Source of the DNA: a virus
Direction: 5' to 3' (one strand)
Virus record (IMG/VR): IMGVR_UViG_3300009154_004663
Coordinates: 1 to 55,939 of that record
DNA length: 55,939 bases
Shown piece after piece: positions 1-7,452 of this stretch (position 1 is its first letter; every line of letters starts with the position of its first letter). A model generated the notes under the pieces. That model was not told the origin of the DNA, ran no database searches, and was given only the letters and a program-made list of their open reading frames with translations. A program made the translations under genes and the position numbers.

Positions 1-1
1 G

Positions 2-2806
2 GATCTTTATACGAAGTCTCCAGGAGAAGATCTAGGGGTTCCTGATAGAGTTTATCAAGCACCTTCTGGCGATGTTTATCCAAACAGCCCTGGAAGGGAT
101 TTGGGGGTTCCTAATAGATTTTACGGATCTCCAAACGGTGATGCATATCCTAAAGTTATTGGTGATGATCTCGGGGTTCCTGATAGAGTTTATCAAGCAC
201 CTTCTGGCGATGTTTATCCAAACAGTCCAGGTAGTGATCTATCACTTCCAAATAGATTCTACGGATCTCCTGGAGGAGATGTATACCCTAAAGTTCCTGG
301 CGACGATCTTGGTTCTCCTGAGAGAATTTATCCTAAGACTACTGGTGACTCCTATCCAAATAATCCAGGGAATGATCTAGGTGTTCCTAATAGATTATAT
401 AGCCAGCCCTCTGGAGACGTATACCCTAAAGTTCCTGGCGAAGATCTTGGGGTTCCTGATAGAATTTACCCAAGAACATCTGGAGATGTTTATTCAGATA
501 GCCCGGGAAGAGATTTGGGCGTTCCGAATAGACTATATGGTGGACCAGAAGGCGATGCTTATCCTAAAAACCCAGGTGAAGATTTAGGTGTTCCTGATAG
601 AGTTTACCCGACCACATCCGGTGATGTCTATCCGAACAGTCAAGGAAAGGCCCTTGGTTTGCCTAACAGATTTTACGAATCCCCTGATGGCGACGTCTAT
701 TCTAAAGTTCCAGGTGATGATCTTGGTGCTCCAAATAGAGTTTATCCAAGAACTCAGGGCGACGTTTATCCTGATAGTCAAGGAAAGGCTCTTGGGGTTC
801 CTAACAGATTTTACGAATCACCTTTCGGAGACGAGTACTCTAAATCTCCTGGTAAGGATCTAGGAGTCCCTGGTAGAATTTATCCGAATATTTTCGGAGA
901 TGTGTATCCAAATTCTCCTGGGGATGATTTAGGACTACCCTCTAGAGCGTATCCTTCGTCTACTGGTGATGTTTATTCTAAAGTTCCTGGAAATGATCTT
1001 GGAGTTCCTGATAGAGTATATGGTAAAACTTCAGGAGATGTTTACCCAGAAAATCCAGGGAAAGACTTAGGACTACCATCTAGAACCTATACTCAATCAA
1101 CAGGGGATGAGTATCCTAGAGTCACTGATAACAATACTGGATCGCCTCTTGAAAGTGTGTATTTCAGAACACCAGTTGACGTTTACCCAGAAACCCCCGG
1201 CAAAAATTTAGGAGTTCCAAATAGAGCATACCCTCCGTCTTCAGGAGACGAGTACCCTAAAGTTCCTGGAAATGATCTTGGAGTTCCTGATAGAGTATAT
1301 CCAGGAACGCCAGGCGATATTTATCCAGAAACCCCAGGTAAAGATTTAGGAAACCCTGATAGGGTTTATAAATCACCATATGGAAATGAATATCCTAAAT
1401 CCAATGTTGATGGTACAATATCTCCAGAAAAAGTATATGATAAAATCTCAGGTGACTTTTATCTAGAAACACCAGGTAAAGATTTAGGTGTTCCTAGTAG
1501 ATTTTACGGATCTCCCGGTGGAGATGTATATCCTAAAGTTCCTGGCGATGATCTTGGAGTTCCTGATAGGGTATATCCTAAAACTTCTGGCGATGCTTAT
1601 CCAAATAGAACAGAAAAGGATTTAGAGATCCCGAATAGATTTTATGAAACCCCCGGTATAGACTCATATCCTAAAGTTCCTGGTGATGATCTCGGTGTTC
1701 CTGATAGGGTATATTCTAAAACTTTTGGTGATGTTTATCCAGGATCACCAGGAAATGATCTATCGGTTCCTAATAGAGTTTATAAATCTCCAGAGGGTTA
1801 TGAATATCCTAATGTTCCTGGTGATGCTCTTGGAGATCCTAATAGCGTATACCCTAAAACTTTTGGTGATGTTTACCCAGAAACCCCGGGTAAAAATTTA
1901 GGTGTTCCTAATAGAGTTTATAAATCTCCAGAGGGTGATGAATATCCTAATGTTCCTGGAGAAGATCTAGGATCTCCTGATAGGGTATATTCTAAAACAA
2001 CTGGGGATGTTTATCAGGATAGCCCAGGAAAAGATCTAGGATTACCTTCCAGAGCTTATCCCGGAATAAATGAAAAAGTGTATCCTGAATCGAGAGGAGG
2101 AAATTCTGATCCTATTGAAAGCGTGTATTCCAGAACACCAGGAGACGTTTATACAAATATTCCAGGAAAAGATCTGGGATTACCTGATAGAGCTTATCCA
2201 GGAATAAACGAAAGGGCATACCCTAAAAATACAGAAGAAGGTTTTGATAAATTTAAAAGCGTGTATTCCAATATACAAAACTCAGATGTATATCCAACAC
2301 ATCCAGGGAAAGATCTCGGAAAAGAGAAGTCTAATTATGGGGCAGGTACAGATTTAAACCAGCAAGAAATTTTTGGTAGTATTTATAGAAATTCAAATCC
2401 AATAATGGATTCAAATACATCCAGTCTCGGAGCGGGAAGCTATGGTTCTACTTACAAGAATGAATACGACAGCAATTCACTAAATACCCCTGGTGTTTAC
2501 GATCAAAAATTATATTCGGATCCAGCTAAGGGATTAGGATCTAATCCGGTATATTCACAGCAGAGACCTGATCTTGATATGGGCAACCCTTTAAATACTT
2601 TTAATAACGAGCCTCCAGGGACAGTGTATCCTCCAACGCCTTCTATCTCTTCATCCAGAGTAAGAGGTGATCTTGGAAGGGATTATCCGCCAGTATCTGG
2701 AGATTTTTTAATGGAACCCCCAATAAATTTAGGGAATCTAAAACCACCTGATAAATATAATATTAGCACAGGAGGACTTAATACTCCTAAATCTAAATTT
2801 GAATAA
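2..2806 (+). CDS. Giant 23-residue tandem-repeat protein, 5' partial
   Basis: The reading frame is open from the first bases, so the gene begins before the window; 934 residues are visible. About 33 tandem units of 23 residues (type GVPDRVYPKTSGDVYP followed by xxPGKDL) run to about position 2315. Units alternate between two flavours, giving a 46-residue super-repeat. Units 15-16, 19-20 and 29-32 are degenerate. The last ~160 residues are non-repetitive and rich in Pro, Gly, Asn and Ser. There is no signal peptide or membrane segment in the visible part. Composition (Gly, Pro, Asp, Tyr) suggests an extended, non-globular virion protein. It ends 2 nt before the gp5-like hub gene, so it is probably co-translated with baseplate genes. 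I do not recognise the family; fibre, tail-interior or glue-like roles are all inference. Confidence 0.85.
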   Translation, partial: DLYTKSPGEDLGVPDRVYQAPSGDVYPNSPGRDLGVPNRFYGSPNGDAYPKVIGDDLGVPDRVYQAPSGDVYPNSPGSDLSLPNRFYGSPGGDVYPKVPGDDLGSPERIYPKTTGDSYPNNPGNDLGVPNRLYSQPSGDVYPKVPGEDLGVPDRIYPRTSGDVYSDSPGRDLGVPNRLYGGPEGDAYPKNPGEDLGVPDRVYPTTSGDVYPNSQGKALGLPNRFYESPDGDVYSKVPGDDLGAPNRVYPRTQGDVYPDSQGKALGVPNRFYESPFGDEYSKSPGKDLGVPGRIYPNIFGDVYPNSPGDDLGLPSRAYPSSTGDVYSKVPGNDLGVPDRVYGKTSGDVYPENPGKDLGLPSRTYTQSTGDEYPRVTDNNTGSPLESVYFRTPVDVYPETPGKNLGVPNRAYPPSSGDEYPKVPGNDLGVPDRVYPGTPGDIYPETPGKDLGNPDRVYKSPYGNEYPKSNVDGTISPEKVYDKISGDFYLETPGKDLGVPSRFYGSPGGDVYPKVPGDDLGVPDRVYPKTSGDAYPNRTEKDLEIPNRFYETPGIDSYPKVPGDDLGVPDRVYSKTFGDVYPGSPGNDLSVPNRVYKSPEGYEYPNVPGDALGDPNSVYPKTFGDVYPETPGKNLGVPNRVYKSPEGDEYPNVPGEDLGSPDRVYSKTTGDVYQDSPGKDLGLPSRAYPGINEKVYPESRGGNSDPIESVYSRTPGDVYTNIPGKDLGLPDRAYPGINERAYPKNTEEGFDKFKSVYSNIQNSDVYPTHPGKDLGKEKSNYGAGTDLNQQEIFGSIYRNSNPIMDSNTSSLGAGSYGSTYKNEYDSNSLNTPGVYDQKLYSDPAKGLGSNPVYSQQRPDLDMGNPLNTFNNEPPGTVYPPTPSISSSRVRGDLGRDYPPVSGDFLMEPPINLGNLKPPDKYNISTGGLNTPKSKFE
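35..2315 (+). repeat. 69-bp coding tandem repeat (about 33 units)
   Basis: The DNA repeats with a 69-nt period matching the 23-residue protein unit, with an overlying 138-nt period because odd and even units differ. Several units are nearly identical at DNA level (for example those near 181-240 and the start of the window), which points to recent duplication or recombination between units, while others have diverged. Confidence 0.9.
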
Positions 2807-2808
2807 AA

Positions 2809-3510
2809 ATGCCAAGTGAAAAAACATACCTGGGTTCAGTTGTAGATAACAAGGACCCGCTTTATGAGGGAAGAGCCAGAGTGAGAGTCTTCGGAGTTCT
2901 TGATGATATTCCTGTTGAAGATCTTCCTTGGGCAGAGCAAATCTCTGGTCTTTCTTTTGGTGGAAATGGCGGAGGGGGTAACCTTTCTATACCTAGAATT
3001 GGAGCTGTGGTTGGTGTACATTTTGAGGAGAATAATTATTATAAAATGAACTATCAATCGATTAAGGAGATCTCTGATGATCTTTTATCTGAGCTCAAAG
3101 ATGATAATTCTTATGAGGGTACGCAATCACTTATATACGATTCTGAAGCTCGACCTGGTCCACTTAAAATGATCTATACACGTAGGAAGGGATTGGTATT
3201 TCAATTAGGGGAGGCAACAATACAACTAGATACTCAAAACGCAAAAGATGGATCTGAAAATCTTAGGATTGTTCTGAAAATGAACGACGATGAAATCCGC
3301 ATGGAGAGGAAGAACGGAAAACAAACAGTTATTGTTAATAGCTCTAGCATAGAGCTTGGAGAAAATGCAATCGAGAGGTTAGTCCTTGGAGATTCTTTTA
3401 TGAAGCTTTTTAATTCACACACTCATAAAACTGAAACTGGAGAAACTGAATCTCCTTCTCAAAAAATGGAAATAATTGCTCACCTTAGTAGAGTTTCCAA
3501 ATCTAAATAA
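2809..3510 (+). CDS. 5: Baseplate central hub protein, gp5-like OB-fold
   Basis: This 233-aa protein starts with a T4 gp5-type OB domain (residues ~6-85): YLGSVVDNKDPLYEGRARVR, then the VEDLPWAEQI segment, a glycine-rich loop and IPRIGAVVGVHFEE. The C-terminal half is short-strand beta sequence ending in an NSHTHKTETG motif, common in gp5/gpV-like spike proteins. T4 gp5 is 575 aa with a lysozyme domain between OB fold and needle; here the lysozyme domain is absent, as in many marine T4-like phages. Role: hub or base of the membrane-puncturing spike at the tail tip. The ATG lies 2 nt after the upstream stop, so translation is probably coupled. An imperfect inverted repeat (3509-3539) follows the stop. 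Confidence 0.88.
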   Translation: MPSEKTYLGSVVDNKDPLYEGRARVRVFGVLDDIPVEDLPWAEQISGLSFGGNGGGGNLSIPRIGAVVGVHFEENNYYKMNYQSIKEISDDLLSELKDDNSYEGTQSLIYDSEARPGPLKMIYTRRKGLVFQLGEATIQLDTQNAKDGSENLRIVLKMNDDEIRMERKNGKQTVIVNSSSIELGENAIERLVLGDSFMKLFNSHTHKTETGETESPSQKMEIIAHLSRVSKSK

Positions 3511-3540
3511 TCTTATTTCACTTAAAGGAACTTAAGATTT

Positions 3541-3548
3541 GATATATA
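3541..3548 (+). promoter_or_regulatory. GATATATA promoter-like element
   Basis: The octamer GATATATA lies 52 nt upstream of the S1-like gene, in the 82-nt gap after the gp5-like gene. The same octamer recurs in front of at least seven other + strand genes in this window, so it is a good candidate for the -10 region of a phage-specific promoter class, compare T4 late TATAAATA. Confidence 0.55.
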
Positions 3549-3592
3549 CTATAACTAAATAATTTATCACTAAACCTTTAAAAACAAAACGA

Positions 3593-4753
3593 ATGAGTTT
3601 TAATCTAGCAGAAGATTTCGATTGGACGCTACCAAACAAAAGAGCGGTTAATGCAAAAATTAAAGCCCCAGAGGGGTCAAGAGTTTATTCCCATGAAAAG
3701 TATGCTCAAGATTTGAGCAATTTATACTTTAGTGGGGTTTCTTATGAATTTGATAAAATAGGGAAAGACCTTAAAGATGGTGAGGTTTATCCATGTAAAA
3801 TCACAAACATGAACGAGACTGAAGCATTGGCTCAGACTTCGGCAGGCCAGACGATTTATATAGACCTAAGAAAAGAGAGAAGAGATGCCGCTAAATTAAA
3901 TTTAGAGGAGATAGACTTTCAAGTTGGAGCGGAATTTAAAGCTAGTGTTAGAAAAGTAGGAAGCAGCTATTTTGGCTCCGTTATTGATTTCTATATGCAT
4001 AGTATCAGAGACGAATTCTTTGCACAAATCAAAGAAGGATCTCATGCATACAGAGCTAAAATAGAAAGTATAAATAAAGGTGGCTATATCGCAAGCATTT
4101 CAGGAATAAAATGTTTCCTTCCTGGATCATTAGCTGCGGCAAACAGAATTACAGATTTTGAGTCTTATATAGGAAAGGAACTTCCTGTTATGATCGAAGG
4201 TTATGTTGACGCAAAAGACATCTTTATTATCTCTTATAAGAAATACTTAAATAAGATCATGGATTCTAAAATACAGGAGCTTGATCTTACTAAAAAATAT
4301 AAAGGATTCGTTACAGGAACCAGCGACTTTGGAGTATTCGTAGAATGGGAAGAAGTTTACACTGGTCTAATCCATAAAACTGAATTTGAAAATGATTCTA
4401 GAGTTACCTCGTTTATACCTGGTGATGAAATAGAATTCTATATCAAAGAGATAAAGGAAAATAACAGATTAACTCTAACTTTAGAAAAACCACTAGAGAA
4501 GAATGTAATCCTACAAGAGCTTGAGACAAAGATAAAAGACGGAGACTGCGAGTCATTTGAGGCTAGAATTAAGCACTTAAGAAAAAATGGAATTCTTGTT
4601 GAATTAATAGCTCTTGGTCTTATGGCACTAATACCTCAAGATAGAGTCGGTAAGAATAACAGAGGATTCAAACCTGGTGATTCCCTGACAGTTTCACTTT
4701 ATGAAGTTGAGGTCAATGCAGGAAAAATATTTGCAGAACCAGTAAATGAGTAA
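3593..4753 (+). CDS. Ribosomal protein S1-like protein with four S1 domains
   Basis: This 386-aa protein has an N-terminal extension (1-62) and four S1/OB-type RNA-binding repeats at about 62-135, 148-222, 232-300 and 316-384. The third is canonical: YKGFVTGTSDFGVFVEW, GLIHKTEF, then PGDEIEFYIKEI and LTLTLEK. The others keep the five-strand pattern with weaker motifs. The architecture is that of bacterial ribosomal protein S1 cut to four domains. S1 delivers mRNA to the 30S subunit and is especially important where Shine-Dalgarno pairing is not used. Most genes here lack such motifs, so a phage S1 could steer host ribosomes to phage mRNA (inference). It has its own promoter-like element upstream and overlaps the next gene by 8 nt. 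Alternatives: a general RNA-binding or RNase-associated S1 protein. Confidence 0.85.
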   Translation: MSFNLAEDFDWTLPNKRAVNAKIKAPEGSRVYSHEKYAQDLSNLYFSGVSYEFDKIGKDLKDGEVYPCKITNMNETEALAQTSAGQTIYIDLRKERRDAAKLNLEEIDFQVGAEFKASVRKVGSSYFGSVIDFYMHSIRDEFFAQIKEGSHAYRAKIESINKGGYIASISGIKCFLPGSLAAANRITDFESYIGKELPVMIEGYVDAKDIFIISYKKYLNKIMDSKIQELDLTKKYKGFVTGTSDFGVFVEWEEVYTGLIHKTEFENDSRVTSFIPGDEIEFYIKEIKENNRLTLTLEKPLEKNVILQELETKIKDGDCESFEARIKHLRKNGILVELIALGLMALIPQDRVGKNNRGFKPGDSLTVSLYEVEVNAGKIFAEPVNE

Positions 4754-6152
4754 CGAAAGAACCCATTTTGATAAATTGTATGCACTCAGTTCCGCCGAAA
4801 TTGGATTTGAATTTGAGTTCTATACAAATATGCTTAAGGGTAAAGCTTCCGAATCCCTAGGAAAACTTCTAAACAAAAAAGTTATAGTTTCAGAAAAGTA
4901 TCACTCTAATATTTCTGTTAGCGGTAGTACTTTTAAACTCGAACCTGATTATTCTGGAGGTGGCAAAATGGTTGAATTTATAACCGGGCCACTTCCTTAT
5001 AATGAGGCTATTCCTATAATGATCAAAACATTAAAGTGGATAGACGAAAACGGGTGGACCAACGATAGATGCGCTTTTCAGTTTTCAGTTAGCTTTGATA
5101 AATCTAGAAGGGATATTAAGGATAGAATGGAAACCTTAGATAGACTTAAATTTATTTTAGGTTTAGATGAAAACAAGATATACGACAAATTCGGAACAAG
5201 GATAAAAAATGTTTATGCTAAATCCATAAAGAGAATAGTTCCTAGAAATCGTTTCGCTATGTTAGAAAATATAACTAGCATAGATCCTAAGATGTACAAA
5301 ATTCCTGATGACAAATACTACGGAGTAAATTTCACTAAACTTTCTAAAGGGTATCTTGAATTTAGATATCTTGGGAATCGCGATTATCAGAAGAAAATAA
5401 AGGAGATAAGAGAGGTTGTTGATTATGTCTTATTATATCTATATGATATTCTTAGCCGTAGAATAAACGGTTACACTAAAGATGATTTGGCTAAGTTACA
5501 GAATATGATGAAGGATTACACTAAGGTTGTTAAATCCTTTAATAATCCAAACTTCTTCTTTAAAAATTATCCTGACTTCCATATATTTATAGATCTTAAG
5601 GGATGGGAAGAAAATGTTACTACATATTTCCCGGTAATCAGAGATAAACTATTTGAACTTATTGTTGAGGGAAACGTAACCTCTGGTTTTTTCAATTATG
5701 ACACAACCACGGGCAAATATCAACTTAAAGATTCCAGAAGCAGAGAAGCGGTTTTAATTGACGGAATGGATTTAATTCTTTGCGATATTAAAAATGGGAT
5801 TTTGAAAAATTGCAACATTCATAATTGTGAGATAAAGAAATCCTCTTTAGAAGATTGTAACGTAGTTGGAGGATCTAAGATCTTCTCAAGCAAAGTTAAA
5901 TCATCTATAGTAGAATTCACAAACGAATTAAAAGATTGTTTTATAGATTGCGAAAAAAAGAACATCAATTGTAAAATAATTGGTGGGGTTTTTAGAGCTG
6001 GAACCCTTGGTGAAAATTCTGAGGTTAGCAAAGAAACCTATAAAGTTAAAGGGTGGGATGAAATCAGAAACAATAGATTCGTAACCGATAGTAGGCTAAA
6101 AGATCTTAATGATCAGTTTGCTGTTTCGAGATTCGGAAATATGAATTACTAA
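4746..6152 (+). CDS. Amidoligase-like (COOH-NH2 ligase fold) enzyme with beta-helical C-terminus
   Basis: The N-terminal ~310 residues resemble the Amidoligase_2 / glutamate-cysteine-ligase-like fold: EIGFEFEF (18-25), LEPDYSGGGKMVEFITGPLP (65-84), a helix, CAFQFSVSFD (109-118, where the family often has a CGLHVHV-type strand) and a YLEFRYLGN strand (~204-212). Family members make amide bonds between a carboxylate and an amine using ATP. The conserved histidines of the CGLHVHV strand are not visible, so the active site may be altered. Residues ~343-415 form short Cys/Asn/Ile-rich repeats (ILKNCNIHNCEIKKSSLEDC) like pentapeptide or right-handed beta-helix proteins. The gene overlaps the S1-like gene by 8 nt. 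The substrate is unknown; a virion or host protein-modifying role is inference. Confidence 0.6.
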   Translation: MSNERTHFDKLYALSSAEIGFEFEFYTNMLKGKASESLGKLLNKKVIVSEKYHSNISVSGSTFKLEPDYSGGGKMVEFITGPLPYNEAIPIMIKTLKWIDENGWTNDRCAFQFSVSFDKSRRDIKDRMETLDRLKFILGLDENKIYDKFGTRIKNVYAKSIKRIVPRNRFAMLENITSIDPKMYKIPDDKYYGVNFTKLSKGYLEFRYLGNRDYQKKIKEIREVVDYVLLYLYDILSRRINGYTKDDLAKLQNMMKDYTKVVKSFNNPNFFFKNYPDFHIFIDLKGWEENVTTYFPVIRDKLFELIVEGNVTSGFFNYDTTTGKYQLKDSRSREAVLIDGMDLILCDIKNGILKNCNIHNCEIKKSSLEDCNVVGGSKIFSSKVKSSIVEFTNELKDCFIDCEKKNINCKIIGGVFRAGTLGENSEVSKETYKVKGWDEIRNNRFVTDSRLKDLNDQFAVSRFGNMNY

Positions 6153-6167
6153 AATAACCCTAAGAAA

Positions 6168-6968
6168 ATGATATTAGATGGTTTAATTCAGGAAATAGAA
6201 GACGCGCTATCCTTTAGCTGTGCTCTCCCATATAACCTAAACAAACAAGAGGTTGAAAGAATTATAGGACGTGCTAAGTCATGGTTTAGAGACAATTACC
6301 AGTATGCTGTGGAGGATAGAGTTTTTATTCTTAAAAATGCAATATTTCAACATAAAGAATTTAGAGCAACCAGACAAATTAAATTGCCTGAGTCTATCGT
6401 GACTGTTTATGATGTAAGGGAAGTTGGAGGATCAGGAATTTCAGGAAATCCGGATAGAGATTTTAGCGACTCTAAACTTTTAGGATCTGAACTTTTACTT
6501 TCTCCTTTTGTTGGAGATAATCTAGTTTATAGAACGGTAATGTACTCCTATTTTGATTTATCTAGAGCTTACCTTCTAAATACTTTTGCATTTAAATGGA
6601 ACAAGAACACAAAGAACTTAACCATCCTGGGTAGGGATCCATCAAGATCTGGTAAGGGTGGAACATCCGCTAATTCAAATGGACAGCTAGCTCAGGGATT
6701 TGGGGTAGGTGGGGTTGACGTAGCAGTTAGATGCTTTGTTGCTATAAATGACGAAGACCTTTTTAAAGATGAATTGTTTGTTAGATACTGTATAGCTAAA
6801 TCTAAGATAGCGTTAGCTAATATGCTTTCCGTGTTTAACTATAATCTTCCTGGTGGAATACAAGTAAATTCTGGTGATATAAAAGCTACGGGTGAAGCGG
6901 AGCTTCAGGAGGTTATGGAAATGATTAATGGTGAGAATACACCTAGCTATTTCTTGCAGTGGAATTAA
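6168..6968 (+). CDS. Probable neck/tail structural protein
   Basis: This 266-aa protein has an N-terminal helical region with LNKQEVERIIGRAKSWF, a middle beta region (IKLPESIVTVYDVREVG) and a C-terminal helical segment containing NLPGGIQVNSGDIKATGEAE. That last pattern, LPGG then a polar helix, is familiar to me from structural proteins of T4-like marine phages, but I cannot name a T4 equivalent with certainty. There is no signal peptide or membrane segment. It is the last gene of the first transcription unit, directly followed by a strong terminator. Its position between hub and wedge genes supports a virion role. Confidence 0.6.
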   Translation: MILDGLIQEIEDALSFSCALPYNLNKQEVERIIGRAKSWFRDNYQYAVEDRVFILKNAIFQHKEFRATRQIKLPESIVTVYDVREVGGSGISGNPDRDFSDSKLLGSELLLSPFVGDNLVYRTVMYSYFDLSRAYLLNTFAFKWNKNTKNLTILGRDPSRSGKGGTSANSNGQLAQGFGVGGVDVAVRCFVAINDEDLFKDELFVRYCIAKSKIALANMLSVFNYNLPGGIQVNSGDIKATGEAELQEVMEMINGENTPSYFLQWN

Positions 6969-6987
6969 AGAATACCGAAAAAATATC

Positions 6988-7018
6988 CAAAGACCCCGGA
7001 ATTTCCGGGGTTTTTTAT
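6988..7018 (+). terminator. Rho-independent terminator
   Basis: A 7-bp GC-rich stem (CCCCGGA, 6994-7000, with TCCGGGG, 7004-7010) closes a 3-nt loop and is followed by TTTTTT (7011-7016). It lies 25 nt after the stop at 6968 and cleanly separates the first gene block from the gp25-gp6 block. Upstream A residues could make it bidirectional. Confidence 0.9.
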
Positions 7019-7042
7019 TTGTTGTGGCTCTTATGAAATTGA

Positions 7043-7050
7043 GATATATA
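7043..7050 (+). promoter_or_regulatory. GATATATA promoter-like element before gp25
   Basis: GATATATA followed by ATATCAG lies 30 nt upstream of the gp25 start and just after a strong terminator, exactly where a new transcription unit would be expected to begin. This is the best-placed copy of the recurring octamer. Confidence 0.65.
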
Positions 7051-7072
7051 ATATCAGTATTAGCATTTAAGT

Positions 7073-7444
7073 ATGAAAGAACTTTACAATAGGGATCCAC
7101 AAGACCCAAAATATAATCCATATCAGATAGAGACGACAGATCCTGTAGAGATTTGTACTGGCCAATTGAAGATGTTGCTTCTAACAAACAAAGGTGAAGT
7201 GTTAGGAGATCCTAGATTTGGACTAAATCTGGAGGATCTTATCTTTAATCTTAATGTATCAGAATCAGGTCTTAAGAATGAACTTGATACTTTTTTAACG
7301 ACCTACATTCCTCTTTTTTCAACACTTGGCGGAAGTTACGATCTCAATTTTTTTCAAGGAACTCAAAGAGACGTAGCAACTTTAGATTTTATGCTCCCTT
7401 CTGATGGAGGATTAAGTCCAACAATAACTTTAAGAATAACATAA
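7073..7444 (+). CDS. 25: Baseplate wedge protein gp25 (GPW/gp25 family)
   Basis: This 123-aa protein matches the compact gp25 family in length and pattern: LKMLLLTNKGEVLGDPRFGL (33-52) is the family core around the glycine/aspartate/proline turn, followed by NLEDLIFNLN and a C-terminal beta section. In T4, gp25 joins gp6 and gp53 at the inner baseplate and nucleates sheath contraction. It is first in a new transcription unit after a terminator and promoter-like element and is followed 8 nt later by the gp6 gene, the usual gp25-gp6 pairing in contractile tails. Confidence 0.9.
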   Translation: MKELYNRDPQDPKYNPYQIETTDPVEICTGQLKMLLLTNKGEVLGDPRFGLNLEDLIFNLNVSESGLKNELDTFLTTYIPLFSTLGGSYDLNFFQGTQRDVATLDFMLPSDGGLSPTITLRIT

Positions 7445-7452
7445 TTTAGAAA

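Noticed and set aside
3509-3539. Inverted repeat AATCTTA/TAAGATT after the gp5-like gene as a terminator
   Set aside because: The stem is weak and AT-rich with a 17-nt loop and no proper T-run.
6813-7187. A 124-codon minus-strand open frame
   Set aside because: It is antisense to the end of the 266-aa gene and the gp25 start and runs straight through a terminator and promoter-like element, so it is a shadow frame.
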